From Deltaproteobacteria bacterium (lineage in GTDB: Bacteria; Desulfobacterota; Dissulfuribacteria; Dissulfuribacterales; UBA3076), in contig PQXD01000018.1 in the NCBI GenBank assembly GCA_003194485.1, forward strand, positions 1-53,468: 53,468 nucleotides of DNA, in the 5' to 3' direction. Positions 25,497 through 34,525 of this stretch are shown here, in pieces (within the stretch, counting starts at the first letter, position 1; each line of letters opens with the position of its first letter). The notes beneath the pieces were generated by a model that was given only the letters and a program-made list of their open reading frames with translations, did no database searches and was not told the DNA's origin. Both the position numbers and the translations under genes were made by a program.

Positions 25497-25690
25497 GTTC
25501 CAGGTTCAGGGTTCAAAGGTTATAGTTTATTGATATCCTTAACTTTATAACACAATGCTCAGATTAGCCTCTTTCACCCACTGGGTGAAACATAACATTC
25601 GTCCCTATTGACGCGTCATCATTTGCCTAACAGCCAGTTAGGGATTTTCAACCGGGAACCGTGAACGTTGAACCGCTCAACCCAGGTTCA
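25497..25690. repeat. GAACC-type repeat pair in the cyclase upstream region
   Basis: GGTTCCAGGTTCAGGGTTCA (25497 on) and GGGAACCGTGAACGTTGAAC (25658 on) are of the same simple-repeat family as at 1.6-1.9 and 32.4-32.5 kb. They bracket about 130 bp. They lie between the cyclase start and the end of the sigma-54 activator gene. Confidence 0.6.
25572..25590. promoter_or_regulatory. Perfect 19-bp palindrome upstream of the cyclase gene
   Basis: TTTCACCCA-C-TGGGTGAAA is a perfect dyad with a one-base centre, about 100 bp upstream of the cyclase start. No T-run follows on either strand, so it is not a typical terminator; the size and symmetry suit a dimeric regulator site. The regulator is unknown. 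Confidence 0.45.
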
Positions 25691-25692
25691 GG

Positions 25693-27252
25693 TTATAGAT
25701 TGATGTTGTAACGGGCAATCTTGTTGAGCAGGCCCTGGCGTGTCAAACCAAGCATCCTGGCGGCCTGGGAACGATTGCCGCGTGTCTTCTGTAGAGTTTC
25801 AGAGACGATTCGCTGCTCGATTCGTTCGGTCACTTCCTTCAGTGTCCCATCAGTCTCCTGTATCAAAACACCCTTTTCCGATAAGGCCTTGATTTTCTCT
25901 GAAAGGTGCTCTTCACTGATCTCCCTTTCATTTCCTGCCAGGGTCACGGCCCTCTCGATCTCGTTCTCAAGCTCTCGCACATTGCCCGGCCAATCAAACT
26001 GCGAAAGAAGATTCATTGCATGGGGCGTTAATCGGGCAGCGGGCCTTTTTAGCTTCCCGGCGGACTTTTTTAGAAAGTGGGCGGCCAACATGGGAATGTC
26101 CTCTCTTCTCTCCCGCAGGGGTGGAAGAGTGACTGGAAATACACTGACACGATAAAAAAGATCCTCGCGGAAGTTCCCCTTTTTCACCTCTTCTCCAAGA
26201 TCGCGATTTGTGGAAGCAATAAGCCGTACATTTATATTGATCTGCCGGCTGCCACCAACCGGCCTGAGCTGTCCTTCCTGAAGGACCCTGAGCAGTTTGA
26301 CCTGCATGGCAGATGACATTTCTCCGATCTCATCAAGAAAGACGGTTCCCCCATTGGCCTGTTCAAAAAGACCTTTCTTGTCTGTGATAGCACCGGTGAA
26401 GGCACCTCTTACATGACCAAAAAGCTCGCTTTCCAGGAGATTCTCTGCTAGTGCGCCACAATTTTCTACTACAAAGGGCCTATCTTTCAATGGGCCATTA
26501 TAATGGATGACCCTGGCAATTAGTTCTTTCCCGGTCCCTGTCTCTCCCTGGATCAGCACAGAGGTTGTTGTATCAATAACCTTGTCAATAAGGGCAAAGA
26601 TCCGGCGCATTGCTGGGCTTGAGCCAATGACCCCCTGGAGGTTGAAATGTTCCTGCACCTCAGACTTGAGCATGCGATTCTCCTGCTCAAGAGATCTGGC
26701 ATGTTGCTTGAGCTCTCCATAAAGCCTTGCATTCTCAATAGAGACGGCAACCGTTCCTGAAAGGATTTCCAGTAACCTTGCCTCCTTATCTGTGAACTCT
26801 CCTTCAAGCTTATTTAATGCATAGAGGACCCCTAACAGCCCTTTACGAGTTCGCAATGGTACGCAGATCATGGACTTGGTGACAAAGTCTTCCTTGTGAT
26901 TGAGCCCTTTATAGAACCGGTCATCCTTGGAGACATCAGGAATGATGACTGGCCGATTCTCCCTTAACACCCAGCCGGCCACACCCAGATGGTCAGGAAA
27001 CCGCATCTTTTGCATCTTTACATAATCTCTATCTTTTTCCTTTTCCACGGTCCGGATAAAATAAAACTCGTTCCGGTCCGCATCATGGAGAGCTATGGAT
27101 GCGCCTTCTATGTGGAAAACGGCCTTGATCCTGGCCATGATACTCCGGAGCATTTCATCCATATCGCGTATGGCATGAATCGATGTAGATGTATCATATA
27201 GCAGGGCGAGATCTTCCTTTGTTAACGAGTCTTTTTGCTTTATCTCTTCCAT
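25693..27252 (-). CDS. GAF-domain sigma-54-dependent transcription activator
   Basis: From ATG 27252 (GGAGAGG upstream) the protein has 519 residues. A GAF sensor domain (about 10-175; [18 protein letters not shown] and [22 protein letters not shown]) and a coiled-coil linker lead to an AAA+ domain. That domain has Walker A GETGTGKE, the sigma-54-contact loop GAFTGA, Walker [13 protein letters not shown] and the R-finger region [11 protein letters not shown] Fis-type DNA-binding helix-turn-helix ends it ([21 protein letters not shown]). This is the NifA/FhlA type. The ligand of the GAF domain and the target genes are not evident; no clear -24/-12 promoter was found nearby. A longer start (TTG 27312) is less likely because it lacks a Shine-Dalgarno. 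Confidence 0.93.
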   Translation of the reverse strand: MEEIKQKDSLTKEDLALLYDTSTSIHAIRDMDEMLRSIMARIKAVFHIEGASIALHDADRNEFYFIRTVEKEKDRDYVKMQKMRFPDHLGVAGWVLRENRPVIIPDVSKDDRFYKGLNHKEDFVTKSMICVPLRTRKGLLGVLYALNKLEGEFTDKEARLLEILSGTVAVSIENARLYGELKQHARSLEQENRMLKSEVQEHFNLQGVIGSSPAMRRIFALIDKVIDTTTSVLIQGETGTGKELIARVIHYNGPLKDRPFVVENCGALAENLLESELFGHVRGAFTGAITDKKGLFEQANGGTVFLDEIGEMSSAMQVKLLRVLQEGQLRPVGGSRQININVRLIASTNRDLGEEVKKGNFREDLFYRVSVFPVTLPPLRERREDIPMLAAHFLKKSAGKLKRPAARLTPHAMNLLSQFDWPGNVRELENEIERAVTLAGNEREISEEHLSEKIKALSEKGVLIQETDGTLKEVTERIEQRIVSETLQKTRGNRSQAARMLGLTRQGLLNKIARYNINL

Positions 27253-27665
27253 CCGGCCTCTCCTGTCAGTAACAGATAAAGAACCAGTACCCGGAAAGGC
27301 ATCTGCTGTCAACTGAATTTACATTCCGTCTCTAAAAATGTATATCAGCTTGACAAAAAACATGCTTCTTTATTCATTCTGTGATATATACAAGAGCTAA
27401 ATTCACATTAAATTAGTAGATCTTGTAAGTTATTATTAAAAATCCCCAACGTTTCCCGTCGTTTCCCCAATCTGGCACAATATTCGCTCAATAGACCTTT
27501 CAGGAAAAAACAGCGGAAAGAAGACAAAAAACCACGAAAAAGATCAATGGCAATTTGTAATGGATGGATATCTGATTTCACCGGGTTAAGGAGATAATAC
27601 GCGATGTCCAGTCCGCATCGGAACAAAATCGTGAAGTATCGGAGAAGAGGAGACCTAATTGATAG

Positions 27666-28059
27666 TAAATATTCTTATGAACCCGTTATATCCTGCCTTG
27701 AAGCGGTTGCCTTTTTCCGGGTTTCAAAGCTCACTCATCGCAGACCGGAGAGGCAGTGCAATCCGGCCCGCGATCGAAACCCTGCAAAAGGCAAACCGCT
27801 CCTGCGGCAGGGCACGGATGGCAACCGTTCACTGGAAGGGGATATTTCTTTGAACAGTTTAACGGAAGCCCCCGTAGTTTTCTCGGCTTTTGCTGTGGGG
27901 GAAACCCCGGCTCCTGAGCGCAGCGAAGGAGAACGGGGAGGGGCAGGGCATCCCCCATGTCAAAAGCCTTAGAAAACAAGGGGCTGAAGTGTTAAGTGAA
28001 AAGAAATATCCCCTTCCAGTGAACGGTTACGTGAGACCACGGGTTCACCGGATATTTAC
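27666..28059. repeat. Composite dispersed repeat, copy 2
   Basis: This occupies most of the 849-bp gap between the sigma-54 activator and the next gene; the rest (27253-27665) shows no supported gene. The left end is TAAATATTCTTATGAACCCG (27666); the right is CGGGTTCACCGGATATTTAC, ending 28059. After the left end, TTATATCCTGCCTTGAAGCG matches copy 1 (TTATATCCTGCCTTGGAGCG). One hairpin module (about 27714-27824) and one long palindrome (27823-28028) lie inside. Confidence 0.85.
27823..28028. repeat. Long palindromic element, copy 2 (type B)
   Basis: A perfect 28-bp outer arm at 27823-27850 (AACCGTTCACTGGAAGGGGA onward) pairs with 28001-28028. Inner stems include GGCTTTTG..GTGGGGGA with TCCCCCATGTCAAAAGCC. 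The apex keeps CCCCGGCTCC, GAGCGCAGCGAA and GGAGAACGGGG as in copy 1. The outer stem is unrelated in sequence to copy 1, yet the geometry is the same. Confidence 0.9.
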
Positions 28060-28101
28060 TTTTTATAATTGATACTTAACTTAAAAGGGAGGATTTGGAA
28101 A

Positions 28102-28419
28102 ATGCAGAGAGAAACAATTTCAGTAACGTTTCGTGCTATATCCCTTTTTCTTATTTTGCTTTATATTACTTGGGTCTCTTATGCACAGCCACCCATCAAA
28201 CCCAAATCAGAAATACACTATCAAGTGGTCCAAAGGCTTTCAGACTTGGTGGTTCAGGATCTGAGTCTGAACAAGGACTGTCAGGTTGCTGTAGAGGACT
28301 GTATTTCATTCAATCATGACACAACCCAAATTAAATATGTAAAAAACGGCTACTGGAAAATTGTGGATGGCAGCCGCCGGATGTTTGATTTTGGAAATAA
28401 TGAATCCGAAACAAAGTAA
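28102..28419 (+). CDS. Small secreted hypothetical protein
   Basis: From ATG 28102 (GGAGG eight bases upstream) the product has 105 residues. The signal peptide (ISLFLILLYITWVSYA, probable cleavage after SYA) leaves a mature domain of about 75 residues with two Cys (KDCQVAVEDCIS). I do not recognise a family. It starts 43 bp after composite repeat copy 2, whose right end could carry or shield its promoter. A longer frame from 28069 has no ribosome site. Confidence 0.65.
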   Translation: MQRETISVTFRAISLFLILLYITWVSYAQPPIKPKSEIHYQVVQRLSDLVVQDLSLNKDCQVAVEDCISFNHDTTQIKYVKNGYWKIVDGSRRMFDFGNNESETK

Positions 28420-28718
28420 TCATTGGCGGTCATAAAGAAATATGGCTCTGAATGCTCCTGTTTTATAGGCAGACCTAACCCAAATTTTTAAATATCTGCG
28501 CAAGTGAGATCTAATCTTGATTTAGCTCGAATCCTGAAGATTTAGAGGTCACTCCCTCTCACCCTTGGGAATTTCAGGGCCTTGGCAGGTTGTGAAAATC
28601 GAATTTAATGCCGAAAAAAGTCACCGACTTGACCTTTATCTGGATTTTCCTGACCAGAATATGGCAGTGTCGAACATTATGTGAAGGCCAGTCGTGTGCC
28701 AACGCTGGTACTTCTTCA
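28420..28718. other. Intergenic region between convergent genes
   Basis: About 300 bp between the convergent secreted-protein and cooS genes. I see no gene, tRNA or strong terminator hairpin. Confidence 0.4.
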
Positions 28719-30710
28719 TTATCCCCCATGGCATCCCACGTCATGCAGAGGTGTGGCCTCAAGTTCACGCCTCATGGCCATATCAAACAGAACCCGCTCT
28801 TTCTTCTTATCCAGACCAAGGTCACGGCGCTTTTGGTTTATGTGATCAATCATCTTATTGGCAAAATCATTTGATGTCTCGGCCATATCCCACATCCCTC
28901 CATAGAGATTCTCCATCTCCTTGAAGCAATAGTCGGTAACCACATTGGAGCCTGTTGTCGGGAAACCGGGTCCGAAGACCACATAAACACCGCTTGAGAC
29001 AAAATATTGTCCGATGGACACCGCCTTTTCACTCATCCATTGAGGAGCGCAGCCTGCAACCGGAAGATCACTTATGTCTGTGCCAAGACCGCCGGTCTTT
29101 ACCATTTCGGTGGCGGCAATAAGGATCCGGCTGTTATCCACGCAGGAACCCATATGCAGCACAGGCGGACATCCTACCGTTTCAAGGACTTCCTTCAGGC
29201 CGTCACCTGCCATGCTCGAGGCTTCAGGAGACAGGAGCCCTGCACGGCCCATACCCGTGGCAGCACAACCGGTGACCAGTACGATTACGTCATTGGCAAT
29301 GAGTTCCCTGGCAAGATCTATATGGACTTCCTCCATGACCCTGTAGTTGTCACAGCCGACTATTGCGGCAACCCCGCGGATACGGCCGTTTATAATGTTG
29401 TCGTTAAGTGGCTTGTAGGATGCGCGGAAACGGCCGCCAAGGGTGTAGTTGATATTTTCATGACTGAAGCCGGCCACTACGTCCATCTGATGCACTGGTA
29501 TGAAGTGCTTGCCCCTTTCCGGATATCTATTGATGGCGCGCATTATTATTTCCCTGGCCGTTTCCATGGCCCTGTGCTCGTCGAACTGTATGTGTGTGGC
29601 CCCTGGAATCCTGGCCTTGTCAGAGGTCGTAATGAGTTCGGTGTGGAAATTGTCCGCCACAGGAGACAACCCCTGCATGATGCACTGTACATCCACAACC
29701 ATGGCCTCTATAGCGCCCGTGGCCAGGACGACCTCCTGCTGGATAAAACTCCCGGCAATCGGGATTCCTCTCCTCATGAGGATCTCGTTTCCGGTACAGC
29801 ATACACCTGCCAGATTTATGCCCTTTGCCCTGACCTTCTTGGAGGCCTTGACTATCTCCGGGTCATTGGATGCCATAGCCAGGGCCTCGGCAAGTACCGG
29901 TTCATGGCCGTGAACCGTGATATTTACCTCGTCCTTCTTGAGGATGCCGATATTTACCTTGCTCCTCACTGAGACAGGAGTGCCGAACATGATGTCAGAC
30001 AGTTCAGTGGCTATCATGGATGCACCCCAACCGTCGGCCAAGGAGCATCGGGCGGCCTGGAAAAGCAGATTCTTATGTTCCTGGTCCACCCCCATGTGGG
30101 TCCGGTGCATTATCTCCACTACCTCACGGTCAATACCCCTGGGGAGGATTCCAAGCCTGCTCCAAAGCTCCTGCCTGGCCTTCGGGGCCCTCTTAATGAA
30201 GGCCAGGGTACCTTCCTGCTGGCCGAATTCACCAAGCAGCCTGATACCCACTTCTATTGCGAGATCCCTGGTATCCTTTTCAGCAGGGTCTATGCCGAGC
30301 CTCAGGGCCGTTTCCCTCAATTTGATCGTGTCTTTGATTTCATAAGGGGTTTCACCACGGGCAGTGGCAAGAAATGCAAGGGCCGATCCCCTGCCGTGAT
30401 CCATGTGGGCAGAGGCCCCGCCGGCAACCATGCGACAGAAATTGCGCGCGGCCACCGTGGCTGCGTCCGCGCCACAGACTCCTTTCATGGTATCCACGCC
30501 CTCTATTATCTGGCAGGGTCCCATGTTGCAAATGCGGCAGCAAACTCCTCCCTTGCCGAACAGGCACGGTTCCACTGCCCGCGAAGAGACCCTGTGGGCC
30601 GCTGTCACCACGCCTTCGGCACACGGGTGACAAAGTACATCACGATTGGCCTCGCACTGGATGCTGGGGCACACCCCTTCTTCCCTATCAAAGCGTCTGC
30701 TGGTATCCAT
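28719..30710 (-). CDS. cooS: Anaerobic carbon-monoxide dehydrogenase, catalytic subunit
   Basis: The 663-residue protein interconverts CO and CO2 at a nickel-iron-sulfur C-cluster. Its N-terminal Cys set suits the B and D clusters (CLFGKGGVCCRICNMGPC). The later part carries C-cluster-type Cys and His residues (AGVCCTGNEIL, VGCDNYR, TGCAATGMGRAGLL, MGSCVDNSR, VAGCAPQWMSEKA). The length (about 640-670) matches monofunctional CooS. It lies 86 bp downstream of folD on the same strand. The link to FolD suggests a role in the Wood-Ljungdahl pathway, but no acs subunits, cooC or cooF are in the window. Free CO oxidation is equally possible. Confidence 0.95.
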   Translation of the reverse strand: MDTSRRFDREEGVCPSIQCEANRDVLCHPCAEGVVTAAHRVSSRAVEPCLFGKGGVCCRICNMGPCQIIEGVDTMKGVCGADAATVAARNFCRMVAGGASAHMDHGRGSALAFLATARGETPYEIKDTIKLRETALRLGIDPAEKDTRDLAIEVGIRLLGEFGQQEGTLAFIKRAPKARQELWSRLGILPRGIDREVVEIMHRTHMGVDQEHKNLLFQAARCSLADGWGASMIATELSDIMFGTPVSVRSKVNIGILKKDEVNITVHGHEPVLAEALAMASNDPEIVKASKKVRAKGINLAGVCCTGNEILMRRGIPIAGSFIQQEVVLATGAIEAMVVDVQCIMQGLSPVADNFHTELITTSDKARIPGATHIQFDEHRAMETAREIIMRAINRYPERGKHFIPVHQMDVVAGFSHENINYTLGGRFRASYKPLNDNIINGRIRGVAAIVGCDNYRVMEEVHIDLARELIANDVIVLVTGCAATGMGRAGLLSPEASSMAGDGLKEVLETVGCPPVLHMGSCVDNSRILIAATEMVKTGGLGTDISDLPVAGCAPQWMSEKAVSIGQYFVSSGVYVVFGPGFPTTGSNVVTDYCFKEMENLYGGMWDMAETSNDFANKMIDHINQKRRDLGLDKKKERVLFDMAMRRELEATPLHDVGCHGG

Positions 30711-30796
30711 TACTATTCTTCCTCAGTACCATTTATCAATTGTCTTGCAAGTTTTTCGGGCCGCGGTTGTCCCTTCCCATTTGGAGGACAACGACA

Positions 30797-31684
30797 TCAT
30801 GCCAGTCCTGAAATCTGCTTTGCAGCCTGGACTGTATTTTTCATAAGCATGGTTATGGTCATCGGGCCGACACCGCCGGGCACCGGAGTTATTGCAGAGG
30901 CCTTTTCCTTTATCGCCTCAAAATCCACATCGCCGCACAGGATCGCCTTGCCTTCAGGGGTCTTGCCTATCCGGTTTACACCCACATCTATCACCACTGC
31001 GCCGTCCTTTACCATGTCCGCCGTAATAAATCTGGGTTGGCCCGCTGCCGCTACAAGGATGTCGGCCCTTCTCGTATGAGATGCCATGTCCCTGGTCCGG
31101 GTATGGCATATGGTGACGGTGGCGTTTCCGCCTTCTCTCTTTTGTAATAGCAGGTTTGCTATGGGCTTTCCAACAATGTTGCTCCTGCCTACAACCACCG
31201 CCTCGGCCCCGCTGGTCTCAATCCCTGAACGGATAAGCATTTCCATGATACCGTGAGGCGTGCACGGCAGGAAACAGGGCTCACCTATCACCATCTTGCC
31301 CACGTTCACCGGATGGAAACCATCCACGTCCTTGTCCGGGGTTACGGCATAGATGACTCTGCCCTCGTCTATATGCTTAGGAAGGGGGAGCTGGATCAGT
31401 ATGCCGTGGATCGTAGGATCCTGATTGTATTTGTCAATCAGGGCCAACAGATCGATCTCACTGATATCTTCAGGCCGGTTGTCCTGGATGGAATGAAAAC
31501 CAAGGTCATGGGCAGTGCGCTGCTTTGCGGTCACATAGGATACGGAGGCTGGGTTCTCCCCAACCAGTATGGTCACAAGACCTGGGACCACCCCGTGCTT
31601 TTCCTTCATCTCGGCCACTTCGGCCTTCAGTTCTTCCTTTATCTGCTTTGCTATCAGAGTCCCGCTGATTATCTCTGCTGCCAT
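30797..31684 (-). CDS. folD: Methylenetetrahydrofolate dehydrogenase / cyclohydrolase
   Basis: The 295-residue bifunctional enzyme interconverts methylene-, methenyl- and formyl-tetrahydrofolate. Motifs: VGENPASVSYVTAKQR (Tyr and Lys of the active site), QLPLPKHID, DKDVDGFHPVNVG, VVGRSNIVGKPIANLLL and the C-terminal PVPGGVGPMTITMLM. GGAGA lies seven bases before ATG 31684. It precedes cooS in what is likely one operon, which fits methyl-branch C1 metabolism. Confidence 0.97.
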   Translation of the reverse strand: MAAEIISGTLIAKQIKEELKAEVAEMKEKHGVVPGLVTILVGENPASVSYVTAKQRTAHDLGFHSIQDNRPEDISEIDLLALIDKYNQDPTIHGILIQLPLPKHIDEGRVIYAVTPDKDVDGFHPVNVGKMVIGEPCFLPCTPHGIMEMLIRSGIETSGAEAVVVGRSNIVGKPIANLLLQKREGGNATVTICHTRTRDMASHTRRADILVAAAGQPRFITADMVKDGAVVIDVGVNRIGKTPEGKAILCGDVDFEAIKEKASAITPVPGGVGPMTITMLMKNTVQAAKQISGLA

Positions 31685-31867
31685 TATTTTTCTCCTGAAA
31701 CGCCTCTATTCATCCACCTGCAAATAACAGAAGTGAAACATCTAATGCCCATTCATTTGCATAAAGGCAAGAAGTTCCCTCATTATGGCTACCCTTTTTT
31801 AATGAATGAAGCAAGTACCAAATACCTAAAATTTTATCATTTCTGGTAACTTCTCTGAAGTACGCGT

Positions 31868-32341
31868 CTATACAACAATTTTCGTGAAAAAGTGATGCCC
31901 TTCAATTTTCCCGGCAGTGATAGTCTCCTGCGCCCATTCAAGGGCCGGCTTCACCCTTGGCGCCACCAAAGAAACCGCCTCTTCATATGATACCCAGCGA
32001 TACTCATCGTGTTCCGGTTTCCCTATATCCGGATTTACCAGAAGGCTTACACCAGACTCGCTCGTCTCTGCTATATAATAACGGGCTACCTTGCCACGGC
32101 TATAAGGTTCCGTCTCTCTGTAATCATATCCCCATCGAAAATTAAGGTCGTTCAAGGCAGTCTCTTCCTCTACTTCTCTCCTGGCAGCCTCAAGAGGAGA
32201 CTCGCCCGGCTCCACAATCCCTTTTGGAAAATCCCAATAACCAAAGGCCCTCAGCAACAGATATTTCCACTGAACCCCATTCTTCCTGACTAATATTATC
32301 CCTGCGGAAAGGATCATTTTCTTTGTCACATCACTCTCCAC
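31868..32341 (-). CDS. Nudix hydrolase (Ap4A hydrolase-like)
   Basis: The 157-residue protein has a full Nudix box at residues 41-63 (GIVEPGESPLEAARREVEEE then TAL). A preceding GYWDFPKG block is typical of diadenosine-polyphosphate and RNA-pyrophosphohydrolase members. The substrate is not determined by sequence. Met9 is an alternative start. It is 183 bp upstream of folD on the same strand. A GAACC repeat lies directly upstream. Confidence 0.85.
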   Translation of the reverse strand: MESDVTKKMILSAGIILVRKNGVQWKYLLLRAFGYWDFPKGIVEPGESPLEAARREVEEETALNDLNFRWGYDYRETEPYSRGKVARYYIAETSESGVSLLVNPDIGKPEHDEYRWVSYEEAVSLVAPRVKPALEWAQETITAGKIEGHHFFTKIVV

Positions 32342-32551
32342 TTAATCATTCATTATTAATTCATAAGCGTTCCAGGTTCAAAGTTCACCGTTCATGGTTA
32401 TTTTTTTCAGTTGACCTTGCGGGTCAGCTCCTCTGGGCCAATTGCCAAGCCTTAATATCCTTAAATCGTTTCCCTGATGACTTCTCCGTTCAGAACTTAC
32501 GACTCAACGGTTTTGAACCTCTGAACCGTAAACGGCGCTTAATCATTCATT
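32341..32551. repeat. GAACC-type repeat flanked by a 14-bp direct repeat
   Basis: CTTAATCATTCATT occurs at 32341-32354 and again at 32538-32551. Between them are GAACC-type arms in opposite orientation (CCAGGTTCAAAGTTCACCGT near 32369; GGTTTTGAACCTCTGAACCG near 32509) around about 90 bp of other sequence. The flanking duplication resembles a target-site duplication. It lies between the radical SAM stop and the Nudix start. Confidence 0.65.
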
Positions 32552-32556
32552 CCTCC

Positions 32557-33432
32557 TCACTCGGTGCCTATAAAAAATGGCCGAAAATCAGACTCCTTCC
32601 ATTCAAGGGCGTGATTTATCTCTTTCAGGAGCCTCGGTTTGTCCTGGGGCAGGCGGCCGTGAAGGTTGATGTAGTTGGTATAGTGATCACTGGTAAGTGA
32701 AGTTTTGGCAGTGATGCCTTCGATAAGGACCCCTGCTTCCCTTAAAATGCCGTAAGGCGTGAGCATTTTAAAACGCCCTGCCAATACATCATCCAAAATA
32801 GGCGTATTTATCTTTGGCACAAAGGTGCGCAGCCGCACAAAGTCGGGTGCAATCTCATTGATCACCCGGGCAGTTTCTCTTGCATGATCGTATGTTCTTT
32901 CCCGGCCTCCGATCCCCAAGATAACGTACAGGCTCAGTTCGATCCCTGCGTCCATCAGCCATCTTCCCGCTTCGATCTGCTGCCCGGCATTGGTTCCCTT
33001 GCAAATGTATCTTAATATGACGTCATCACCTGATTCAAGACCCACATGGATGCGTCCGAGCCCTGCTTCGGCCAATTGTCTGAGTTTATCAGGTCCTTTC
33101 TTGTGGATAAATTGAGAAGACCCGTAGACTGTGATCCGCTCAAGACAGGGAAAGGTTGTCCTGGCAAAACAACACACATCGGCCAGATCCTGCGTATTCA
33201 TGGCTATTGTGTTTCCGGCAGGAAGAAACATGGTGCGTACGCGAGGGCCGTAAGTCTTTTTTGCTTCCACCATATCCTTCTTAATTTCCGCTACCGGCCT
33301 GACGCGATATTTCGGACCGTTTTTATAAACCATGCAAAAATTGCATCGGTTATGAGGGCATCCGATAGTGGCCTGGATTAACAGCGAATCCGCTTCGCTG
33401 GGAGGCCGGTATATGGGACCTTCATAGCGCAT
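32557..33432 (-). CDS. Radical SAM protein, CX4CX2C type
   Basis: This 291-residue protein has the cluster motif TIGCPHNRCNFCMVYKNG (Cys25, Cys30, Cys33). The spacing is CX4CX2C rather than CX3CX2C, as in a set of HemN/Elp3-like proteins of unknown role. The TIM-barrel part includes LGRIHVGLESGDDVILRYI and SLYVILGIGG. There is no B12 domain or extra cluster. The reaction is unknown. It is preceded upstream by long palindromic element copy 3 and separated from the Nudix gene by a GAACC repeat. Confidence 0.85.
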   Translation of the reverse strand: MRYEGPIYRPPSEADSLLIQATIGCPHNRCNFCMVYKNGPKYRVRPVAEIKKDMVEAKKTYGPRVRTMFLPAGNTIAMNTQDLADVCCFARTTFPCLERITVYGSSQFIHKKGPDKLRQLAEAGLGRIHVGLESGDDVILRYICKGTNAGQQIEAGRWLMDAGIELSLYVILGIGGRERTYDHARETARVINEIAPDFVRLRTFVPKINTPILDDVLAGRFKMLTPYGILREAGVLIEGITAKTSLTSDHYTNYINLHGRLPQDKPRLLKEINHALEWKESDFRPFFIGTE

Positions 33433-33510
33433 AATCCGGATTTATAATTTTATAATAGATGGTGTCTTGAAATTGAGGATTGGCGATGTGTCCCCCGGCA
33501 TCGATGAGCT

Positions 33511-33703
33511 GTAACCGATCACAGGGTGCTTCTTCTTCCAACATGCTCTCGCCCCTTGTTTTCTTAAGGCCTTTGCAGCATGGGACCCTCCCCGTTCTCC
33601 TTCGCTGCGCTCCGGAGCCGGGGTCTCCCATGCTGCAAAGGCCAAGAAAACTTGCGGGGCTAACGCAAATCGTTTCCAGAAGGAGCACCCTGGGATCGGT
33701 TAC
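33511..33703. repeat. Long palindromic element, copy 3 (type A, opposite orientation)
   Basis: GTAACCGATCACAGGGTGCT (33511-33530) pairs with 33684-33703 at 19 of 20 positions. Read on the minus strand it matches copy 1 throughout: CTTCTGGAAACGATTTGCG, CTTTGCAGCATGGGA and apex GAGCGCAGCGAA. The hairpin module and outer boundary repeats of copies 1 and 2 are missing. It fills most of the 347-bp gap between the TPR and radical SAM genes. Confidence 0.88.
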
Positions 33704-33779
33704 GATGAACTTATGTCGTTGAATGACGGGGTCGTCAGAAAAAGAATTTTGGGTGAGCGATATGCAGGACGGATTCCTT

Positions 33780-34505
33780 CTATTCGTCATTTTTCTTTTC
33801 AAAGACAGGAATTTTCCTCGGGCTTCTATCCTCGAAAGAGAGTTTCATGATCTGATGACGCACAAAGCCGGCCTGCGGTGACTGTGGCTTCATGGAAAGA
33901 TACTTGTTATAGGACTCAATGGCCTTATCATTGTACCCCAAGGCAGAGGACACTCTTGCAAAATCAAGGGAGGCAATGGCTTCAAAGCCCTGCTGTGCCG
34001 CACTTGCCGATTTATATGCCCGTCGGGCCTTATCCAATTCTGCATCATCTTCCTGTAAATAGCCAAGGCCCATAAGGGCAGAATAATACAAGAAGCTGTC
34101 CTCAGAAAACTCTTGCTCAGCCCTGTTAAAACTCTTTTTTGCTGCTTCAACCTGTCCGGAGTCCCTCTGAGTAGCTCCAAGGAACAGCAGCGCGTGTCTG
34201 CCGGTATTTGTGTGGCCATGCTTATGGATCACCTTTTCCAAGGCGGATATTCTTTTTGCGGTATCCGTTTGCTGCATTGCAGTTCCCATAGCAGCAGCAG
34301 CCCTGTTCTCCTGCCTTGTTGTGTAAGTTGAGTAGCCCAGCCACAATGATACAGCCAGAACAACAATTATTGTTCCGGCCAGTATCTCTCTCAGAAATTT
34401 CTGTAATGTCTTTCCGACCTGAGGCGGAAGGCCGGATAGTATTTCTTCCAAGATGGTTTTTTTCTGATATTCAGAAGCAATGGGCGTCTGGGCTTTTTTA
34501 GGCAT
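33780..34505 (-). CDS. Membrane-anchored TPR protein (YfgM-like)
   Basis: From ATG 34505 the protein has 241 residues. A cytoplasmic basic N-terminus precedes one transmembrane helix (LAGTIIVVLAVSLWLGYSTY, about 46-65). A coiled region and about four TPR-like units then face the periplasm (HALLFLGATQRDSGQVEAAK, YYSALMGLGYLQEDDAELDK, SALGYNDKAIESYNKYL). The layout resembles YfgM, which assists the Sec translocon; the role here is inferred. A longer start at 34556 overlaps the upstream flavin reductase gene. The chosen start has AGAGAGAAAAGAG upstream and lies 20 bp after that gene's stop. Confidence 0.75.
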   Translation of the reverse strand: MPKKAQTPIASEYQKKTILEEILSGLPPQVGKTLQKFLREILAGTIIVVLAVSLWLGYSTYTTRQENRAAAAMGTAMQQTDTAKRISALEKVIHKHGHTNTGRHALLFLGATQRDSGQVEAAKKSFNRAEQEFSEDSFLYYSALMGLGYLQEDDAELDKARRAYKSASAAQQGFEAIASLDFARVSSALGYNDKAIESYNKYLSMKPQSPQAGFVRHQIMKLSFEDRSPRKIPVFEKKNDE

Positions 34506-34525
34506 TGACTCTTTTCTCTCTTTTT

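Noticed and set aside
27408-27626. 72-codon minus-strand frame upstream of copy 2
   Set aside because: No ribosome site, poor protein-like composition and overlap with the repeat flank.
27604-28072. Several open frames of 60-120 codons in the composite repeats (also at 11374-11767, 33422-33802 and 45586-45884)
   Set aside because: They recur on both strands wherever the repeat recurs, have no ribosome sites, and differ in frame between copies.
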